A stretch of 26,498 nucleotides of DNA, taken from NCBI GenBank assembly GCA_048213135.1, contig PS015318.1, positions 1-26,498 on the forward strand. Reading direction: 5' to 3'. Shown piece by piece: positions 20,176-26,498 of the stretch; the first letter of the stretch is position 1; each line of letters opens with the position of its first letter. The notes beneath the pieces were generated by a model. The model saw only the letters and a program-made list of their open reading frames with translations. It made no database searches and was not told the origin of the DNA. This DNA is from Reclinomonas americana ATCC 50394 (Eukaryota; Jakobida; Jakobea; Jakobida). Both the position numbers and the translations under genes were made by a program.

Positions 20176-22865
20176 CTAGTAGAGGTAAGGGCAGATGGTC
20201 CACGGCACGCGCTCGCAGTAGCGCTTCCAGTCGGCACCGTACTTGCGAGCGCACTCGGCGTTGTCGCGGTGCGCGCGGTGGGTCAGGCACAACAGCAGGT
20301 AGACAAAGTAGGCGTAGCCCTGTGGAGATTCATAGTGAGTGCGAGAGTGGAACATACGGAGAAGGGGGGAACGCACGATAAAGTGAGTGGTGCACGGCAT
20401 GCAGTAGGCCAGAGCCATCAGCAGGTCACCGAGGTAGTTGCACTGAGCCCGGGAACGATGTGGATGAGAAGGAGAAAAGCGATACACGACGCCACGAATC
20501 AATGAAACAAACCTTTCGCGAGATGCCCCAGAAGCCAGAGATCTGCAAGAGTCCACAGTGAGGACTTGTCTGGGGCAGATCGCGACGAAAAGAGCACACT
20601 CACCAACAGCGGGGTGCCGCGCTCCGTCGGCAACACCTCAGCCGGCTTGCCCCAGATCGAGTACGGCTTGCCCTGGAACGTGGCCTCCTTGAAATAGTGC
20701 TTCTGCGAATTGGAGCTGTGGCAGCAGCAGGGAAATGAGGGAGAGAGTGCGTGAGAGAGAGAGATCGAGAGGCGTGCGACGAGCAACACTGAGCGATGGG
20801 AGAGGGAAAACGCAACGTGCGGAAGATCCAGTAGCCCAAGGCGAAAACAGCCATGTTGATGAGGATGTAGAGGCCCGACGACGACTCGGTCTGCGGGGCC
20901 AGCACCCACGCACCGATCGTGAAGTAGAACGGAATGAAGAAGTAGTCGCCCCACTGCGTGATTCGGAAATGAGCAGACGGTGGGGGGAAGGACAGGATCG
21001 ACAAGAGAGAAGCAACGCACCACCAGCATGAATCCGAAGCTACAAATCATGAATAAGAAACACGTCAGCATCTGGACATCAAGAAGTGCCGCGGGCATGC
21101 AGACGTACCGCTCGGTCACAATGTCCCAGGTGGAGAGCATCGATATCTTGGGCTCGTGCCAGAAGTAGTCGACCACGTACCAGCTGCGAGGTGGGCGAAG
21201 AGAACGGAGGTAGAAGTGAGGGAAAGGCAGGGGGGCGGAGACAAGGGAGGGGCGAGGGAGAAGGCGAGGGGAGAGAGGATCCGAATGGAAGGGGATGGGC
21301 GACGAGAGAGGGGAGGGTAGGGAGAGGGCGCAGATGGGCAACATGGTAGGGAGAACTGATGAACTTAAAAGTGTGGAGAGAGCAGGGCAAAGAGAGAAGA
21401 GAGGGGGAGGGAGAAGGCGAGGTGGGAATGACGAAGGGGTGAAGAAAGTAGAAGGAGAGCGAATATGCTTCGAATTGGTGAATTATGAAGAGTGGAGGGA
21501 TGGAGACGGGAGCACACGAATGAAGATGGACTGGCGACGAGAGAGAAAGGAGTGTGAGAACGAAGATGCAGGGCGGAAATGACGGAGAAGTTGAGGCGAC
21601 AGTGAGAAAATGGAATATGAAAGGAAGCAGATGCTTGTGTCGAGAGTCAGAGTACTGACGACTTCACAATCCCACAAGACGCAACCCCGTGGTGAACTGG
21701 TACACCATCATGTTCCACGTCAGATGGCCTGCGCGAGGAGAATGAACGATTGAGATTCAGATCAGTGCTTCACTGTGCAACACCAATCGGTCGACGCAAC
21801 CGGCATCACGGTACTGAGCGCCAGCAATGGAAAAGTTGACAATCAACCAGAAGATCATCGCCGGGCGGTAGGCGAAAAACTGCAGCGAACGACGGCAGAG
21901 TCAGTTACTGTACGAGTACGCCACAGCCCACAACATCACAAGCCAAACCTTCCAATCGAACTTCTCCGACAGACGCGGGTTCACCTCGACGCCGAACCAC
22001 AACGTAAGGAATATGACCAGATCCTTCTCGCGGTCGGGGATGCCGAGCTCAGCGGCCTGTGACGAGCAGCAAGGAGGCATGAGAATGTACAGAGAAAGGG
22101 GAAAGTGCTAAGCAGCTGCTCACTCACTCGCCGACAAGTGTCTCACTCTCTCAACAAGCAGTACTCACTGAGTTTGCAGCTCACTCATTCGACAAGCAGC
22201 TCACTCGCTCGACAAGCTGCGCTCACTCGTTCGACAAGCTGCGCTCACTCGTTCAACAAGCTGCGCTCACTCGTTCGACAAGCTGCGCTCTCCACCTTCC
22301 CCCCTTTCCGCCCTCCTTCTCCCCCCACCCCCTCTCCCCCCTCCCCCACTCACCTCCTTGGAGTCGCGTCCACGGAGGTACAGCTGCGCCGTATGCAGCA
22401 ACGTCCACACTTGCACCGTGAAGAGGAAACCGGCGATGTTATCGTAGACAATGGTCACCGGGAACAAGCCGAGACCGACGGAGCCCACAAAAAAGGCCAC
22501 CACCGAGGTCACCAACAGCAAAAAGCCGTTGCATTTGTAGCTGAGGCGCTTCTTTGAGGTGCCCAGTTGTACACCTGTGTGAGAAGTTTTCGTTGAGTCA
22601 CGAAATTTTTTCGAGCGGACATGACAGCAGGCATGACCACCGCAGGAACCGAAAACACGTTCGCGCTCACCTTGATGAACTGTGCCGGGCAAGTACACGG
22701 AGCCAAAGGCGAGGAAGAGCCAGAAGGTGGCATAGGCGGGAAGCTGCGCGCGCAAACACAGGTAGGGGCATCAGTGCTAGCAAGCTCATGCGGCGCAGTG
22801 GCGAGTGTAACAGCGACGGGCAGCGTTGCAGCAACGCGCTGGGCAGCGTATGACAGGTACTCCAT
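20176..22865 (-). CDS. ERG24: Delta14-sterol reductase, copy 1 (complete)
   Basis: Reduces the C14-C15 double bond left by sterol 14-demethylation, using NADPH, in the ER membrane. Exons in gene order: 22865-22812, 22743-22671, 22574-22354, 22056-21949, 21879-21810, 21728-21686, 21183-21109, 21039-21021, 20953-20817, 20715-20604, 20542-20513, 20442-20377 and 20319-20176. All GT-AG and in frame: 383 aa, close to plant FACKEL (~369). Family evidence: YKCNGF, GVEVNPRL, DYFWHEPK, STWDIVTER, GFMLVWGD, NSQKHYFK, IWGKPAEV, LLISGFWG and NYLGDLLMAL. The C-terminal signature H-R-x2-R-D-x3-C-x2-K-Y-G-x-D-W-x2-Y-C lies at residues 350-371. TSTWDI-like and IWGKP blocks favour C14 reductase (FACKEL/ERG24/TM7SF2) over DHCR7, which shares the signature. 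Relative to copy 2 it carries six extra bases after HEPK, adding two residues. Exon 8 is only 19 nt. Confidence 0.9.
21184..21685 (-). other. Intron 6 of sterol reductase copy 1 (502 nt)
   Basis: Donor GTTGCG, acceptor CTCGCAG. The sense strand is a long C/T tract towards the acceptor (plus strand 21190-21460 is G/A-rich). No gene inside. The matching intron in copy 2 is 24129-24594. Confidence 0.85.
22105..22290. repeat. ~22-bp minisatellite in reductase intron 3, copy 1
   Basis: Tandem units built on CTCACTCGTTCGACAAGC, about seven or eight imperfect copies, followed by a C/T tract up to the exon 3 donor (minus strand). The same array, roughly doubled, is in the second gene copy at 25028-25400. 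Confidence 0.9.
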
Positions 22866-23163
22866 TTGCGGGGCTGGAAGAGAACAAAGGTGCAACTGTG
22901 CGCTCTCCACCGCGGGCGGTAATTAAATAGTTGCTCGCGCCCTCGCCGCGGCCGACGGAGGAGAGCTTTGCGCACTGCGCGCGACAGCGGCGAATTTCTG
23001 CCGCGAAAGGAAAGGAGTCTCCGGTTGTGTCATGATCAAAAGGCATGTACAACGAGCGTGTGAAAGCTGCAGCTGCTTAACGGGAACAATACACGTCGAC
23101 ACGATGCTCGCACAAGCGATACAATAAAGGAGGAACGCAACAAAACAGCAGTTCTTTCTCTTT
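22866..23163. other. Intergenic region between the two sterol reductase copies
   Basis: About 300 bases holding the copy 1 promoter/5' UTR and copy 2 3' flank. A CTCTTCCAG just upstream of the copy 1 ATG (minus strand) could be the acceptor of a 5' UTR intron. 23103-23136 is a 34-base exact match to 20115-20148, which includes the last coding bases of the WD40 gene. Confidence 0.6.
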
Positions 23164-25687
23164 CTAGTAGAGGTAAGGGCAGATGGTCCACGGCACGCGC
23201 TCGCAGTAGCGCTTCCAGTCGGCACCGTACTTGCGAGCGCACTCGGCGTTGTCGCGGTGCGCGCGGTGGGTCAGGCACAACAGCAGGTAGACAAAGTAGG
23301 CGTAGCCCTGAGGAGATTCATAGTGAGTGCGAGAGTGGAACATGTCACGGAAACGGGGGTTGAACGCACGATAAAGTGAGTCGTGCACGGCATGCAGTAG
23401 GCCAGAGCCATCAGCAGGTCACCGAGGTAGTTGCACTGGGAGGAACGACGGTTAGAAGAGGGAAACGCGAACCGCGAGGGCCAAGGCATCGCTGCAACAG
23501 ACCTTGCGAGCAATTCCCCAGAAGCCGGAGATCTGCAAGAGTCCACAGTGAGGACTTGTTTCGGGGCAGATCACGACGAAAAGTGCTCTCACCAACAGCG
23601 GGGTGCCGCGCTCCGTCGGCAACACCTCAGCCGGCTTGCCCCAGATCGAGTACGGCTTGCCCTGGAACGTGGCCTCCTTGAAGTAGTGCTTCTGCGAGTT
23701 GGAGCTGTGGCAGCGACAGAGAAATGAGAGAGGGTGCTGCGCTGGGTGGAGGGAGATGTAGACGCAACGTGCGGAAGATCCAGTAGCCCAGAGTGAAAAT
23801 GGCCATGTTGATGAGGATGTAGAGGCCCGACGACGACTCTGTCTGCGGAGCCAGCACCCACGCACCAATGCTGAAGTAGAACGGAATGAAGAAGTAGTCA
23901 CCCCACTGCATGATTCGGAAATGAGCAGATGGTGGGGGAAGGAAAGGATCGACAAGAGAGAAGCAACGCACCACCAGCATGAATCCGAAGCTACAAATCA
24001 TGAATAAGAAACACGTCAGCATCTGGACATCAAGAAGTGCCGCGGGCATGCAGACGTACCGCTCGGTCACAATGTCCCAGGTGGAGAGCATCTTGGGCTC
24101 GTGCCAGAAGTAGTCGACCACGTACCAGCTGCGAGGTGGGGGAAGAGAACGGAGGTAGAAGTGAGGGAAAGGCAGGGGGACGGAGACAAGGGAGGGGAGA
24201 GAGAATCCGAATGGAGATGGGCGACGAGAGAAGGGAGGGTACGGAGAGGGCGAAGATGGGCGACACGGTAGGGAGAGCTGATGAACTTAAAAGTGTGGAG
24301 AGAGCGGGGCAAAGAGAGAAGAGAGGGGGAGGGAGAAGGCGAGGTGGGAATGACGAAGGGCTGAAGAAAATAGAAGGAGAGCGAATTGGTGAATTTTGAA
24401 GGTGAAGGGATGGAGATGGGAGCGCATGGATGAAGATGGACTGGCGACGAGAGAGAAAAGAGTTGAGAACGAAGATGCAGGGCGGAAATGACGGAGAAGT
24501 TGAGGCGACAGTGAGAAAATGGAAAATGAAAGGAAGCAGATGCTTGCGTCGAGAGTCAGAGTACTGACGACTTCACAATCCCACAAGACGCAACCCCGTG
24601 GTGAACTGGTACACCATCATGTTCCACGTCAGATGGCCTGCGCGAGGAGAATGAACGATTGAGATTCAGATCGGTGCTTCACTGTGCAAACACAACACGA
24701 TCGACGCAACCGGCATCACGGTACTGAGCGCCAGCAATGGAAAAGTTGACAATCAACCAGAAGATCATGGCCGGGCGGTAGGCGAAGAACTGCAGCGAAC
24801 GACGGCAAAGTCAGTTACTGTACGAGCACACCACAGCCCACAACATCACAAGCCAAACCTTCCAGTCGAACTTCTCCGACAGACGCGGGTTCACCTCGAC
24901 GCCGAACCACAGCGTGCGGAAAATGTCGAGGTCCTTCTCGCGGTCGGGAATGCCGAGATCAGCGGCCTGTGACGAGCAGCAAGGAGGCATGAGAATGCAC
25001 AGAGAAAGGGGAAAGTGGCAGCTGCTCACTCCATCGCCGATAAGAATCTCAGTCGTTCGACAAGCAGCGCTCACTGAGTTTGCAGCTCACTCATTCGACA
25101 AGTAACTCATGCCCGATAAGCCGCTCACTCACACGACAAGCTGCGCTCACTCGCTCGACAAGCTGCGCCCACTCGCTCGACAAGCTGCGCCCACTCGTTC
25201 AACAAGCTGCGCTCACTCGTTCAACAAGCTGCGCTCACTCACTCGACAAGCTGCGCTCACTCGCTCGACGAACTATGCTCACTCGCTCGATGTGCAGCTC
25301 ACTCACTTGTTATGGAACTTACTCGCTCGACAAGCTGCGCTCCCTGAGTGTGCAGCTCACTCGCTCGACAAACAGAACTCGTTCGCTCGACTAGCAGCTC
25401 AACCCTGTCCTCCATCCCTTCCGCCCTCCTTCTCCCCCCACCCCCTCTCCCCCCTCCCCCACTCACCTCCTTGGAGTCGCGCCCACGGAGGTACAGATGC
25501 GCCGTATGCAACAGCGTCCACACTTGCACCGTAAAGAGGAAGCCGGCAATGTTATCGTAGACAATGGTCACCGGGAACAAGCCGAGACCGACAGAACCCA
25601 CAAAAAAGGCCACCACCGAGGTCACCAACAGCAAAAAGCCGTTGCATTTGTAGTCGAGGCGCTTCTTTGAGGAGCCCAGTTGCACAC
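23164..25687 (-). CDS. ERG24: Delta14-sterol reductase, copy 2 (exons 3-13 present; exons 1-2 missing at gap)
   Basis: Exons in gene order, matching copy 1 one for one: 25687-25467, 24966-24859, 24789-24720, 24637-24595, 24128-24060, 23990-23972, 23905-23769, 23704-23593, 23532-23503, 23435-23370 and 23307-23164. Every exon has the same length as in copy 1 except exon 7, which lacks the six extra bases. No stop or frameshift, so the copy looks functional from exon 3 on. Substitutions are mostly conservative: AADLGIPD for AAELGIPD, LDIFRTLW for LVIFLTLW, FYFSIG for FYFTIG, GIARK for GISRK. The C-terminal catalytic signature is unchanged. Introns are also strongly alike, so the duplication is recent. 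Exons 1 and 2 should lie to the right but the sequence meets a (TG)n repeat and 20 N. Confidence 0.88.
25028..25400. repeat. ~22-bp minisatellite in reductase intron 3, copy 2 (expanded)
   Basis: About 15 imperfect units sharing CTCGACAAGCTGCGCTCA. Homologous to the array at 22105-22290 but about twice as long, with new variants (for example CGATGTGCAGCTCA). Confidence 0.9.
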
Positions 25688-25790
25688 CTGCGCGTGAGAA
25701 GATTTCGCGGAGTCACGAAAAAAGTCCGCGCGGACATGTCCAATGCAAACTTAATCTCCTTTCGCTCTTTCTCCCTCTCTCTCTCTCACA

Positions 25791-25793
<3 letters not shown>

Positions 25794-25869
<76 letters not shown>

Positions 25870-25907
25870 TAGGTAGGTAGGTGTGTGNNNNNNNNNNNNN
25901 NNNNNNN
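25794..25907. repeat. (TG)n microsatellite ending at a 20-N gap
   Basis: A pure TG run from 25794 to ~25868, then GGTAGGTAGGTAGG, TGTGTG and N at 25888-25907. It lies in intron 2 of reductase copy 2. The 20-N gap may be a fixed-size placeholder rather than a measured distance. Confidence 0.95.
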
Positions 25908-25972
25908 CCGTCCTCTTCCGTCCTGTCTCTTGATCTCTTCATTTGTCGCGTGAGAGAGAGCACTGCCCGCAA

Positions 25973-26196
25973 ATGGAGTACCTCTCATACGCCGCACAGC
26001 GCGTTGCTGCAACGCTGCCAGTCGCTGTTGCGCTCACTTTATGCATTTCATTCTTGCATTTTTACGCGGGCACACTCTGATGCACCTCTCTCTCTCTCTT
26101 TCTTTCTGCGCTCTTATACACAGTTGCCCGCCTATGCCACCTTCTGGCTCTTCCTCGCCTTTGGCTCCGTGTACTTGCCCGGCAAAGTGCATCAAG
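25973..26196 (+). CDS. ERG24: Delta14-sterol reductase exons 1-2, inverted relative to copies 1 and 2
   Basis: Exon 1 is 25973-26026 and encodes the same 18 residues as copy 1 exon 1 (starts MEYLSYAAQRVA). Donor is GTTGCG. Exon 2 is 26124-26196 and encodes LPAYATFWLFLAFGSVYLPG then KVHQ (copy 1 has TVHQ), followed by donor GTGAGA. Exon lengths (54 and 73) match copy 1 exactly. They are on the plus strand, while copies 1 and 2 are on the minus strand. Either this contig is placed in the wrong orientation and supplies the missing front of copy 2, or it begins a third, head-to-head gene continuing to the right. Confidence 0.85.
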
Positions 26197-26391
26197 GTGA
26201 GAACGAACGCACACGCACACACACACGCACACACACACACGCACTCACAGAGAGAGAGAGAGAGAAGAGAGGCCTTCAGTGTTACTCCCATTCTCACTCA
26301 TGACACACACACACCCACAAGCATGTGATGTGTGAGAAAGAACAGGGAAGAGAGATGCAGTGTTCCTGCTGCACACTCACCCCTTTACACA

Positions 26392-26467
<76 letters not shown>

Positions 26468-26498
26468 GTGTGAGAGAGAGAGAGAGAGAGAGAGAGTA
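26197..26498 (+). other. Intron 2 of the inverted reductase copy, with (CA)n
   Basis: Starts GTGAGA and contains GAGA runs, then (AC)n from ~26386 to 26464, ending in ACACGTCGTGTGAGAGAGAG at the window edge. In the sense direction the left contig has the same arrangement: (CA)n, then CGTCTGTGAGAGAGAG (complement of 25780-25868). Confidence 0.8.

Noticed and set aside
20176-22865. 7-dehydrocholesterol reductase (DHCR7/DWF5) for the reductase genes
   Set aside because: The C-terminal signature is shared, but YKCNG, STWDIVTERxGFMLV, NSQKH and IWGKP with CNYLGDLLMAL are closer to the C14-reductase branch (FACKEL, TM7SF2, ERG24). A phylogeny would settle it.
22105-25400. Possible CRISPR array (short repeats)
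   Set aside because: Units are directly adjacent, degenerate and without unique spacers, and they lie in introns of a eukaryotic gene.
1-26498. tRNA, rRNA, transposon or bacterial operon features
   Set aside because: No tRNA-like cloverleaf, rRNA core, transposase/reverse-transcriptase motif or terminal repeats were recognised by eye. A tRNAscan/Infernal/RepeatMasker run would be decisive.

Overview
This is intron-rich nuclear DNA from a eukaryote, most likely a free-living protist. Every recognisable gene is cut by many short GT-AG introns, and the four runs of N all sit in introns full of simple repeats. There are no bacterial features. The sequence alone does not fix the lineage. The gene set (SZT2, UFL1, a plant/FACKEL-like sterol C14 reductase and a coiled-coil WD40 protein) only says broadly eukaryotic. 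Gene models were built by hand: splice sites were accepted when the reading frame closed across both ends and, where possible, when the joined protein matched a known family.

Layout. (1) 5362 down to the left edge, minus strand: the N-terminal ~646 residues of an SZT2 homologue (the KICSTOR subunit that recruits GATOR1, a brake on mTORC1). (2) 5472-11194, plus: a complete UFL1 (E3 ligase for UFM1), 16 exons, ~816 aa, sharing a ~110-bp intergenic region head to head with SZT2. (3) 11810-17004, plus: a signal-peptide, Cys-rich, roughly four-pass membrane protein of no family I recognise, interrupted by a 386-base gap. (4) ~17294-20139, plus: a coiled-coil plus seven-bladed WD40 protein, resembling in layout the Mdv1/Caf4/Mda1 organelle-division adaptors. 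(5) 22865-20176, minus: a complete delta14-sterol reductase (ERG24/TM7SF2/FACKEL family), 13 exons, 383 aa. (6) 25687-23164, minus: a tandem copy of the same reductase, complete from exon 3 to the stop. (7) 25973-26196, plus: exons 1 and 2 of a reductase copy in the OPPOSITE orientation just past a 20-N gap. This is either a misjoined contig or a real inverted third copy.

The most interesting signal is in splicing. About a quarter of the ~65 introns I could place by reading frame (16, in four unrelated gene families, on both strands and in all three phases) begin with the same unusual hexamer GTTGCG, which matches the GTRAGT/U1 consensus only at the invariant GT. There is also one GC-AG intron and a 19-nt microexon. 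The genes do not form one pathway; the only suggestive neighbours are the divergent SZT2/UFL1 pair and the duplicated sterol reductases.
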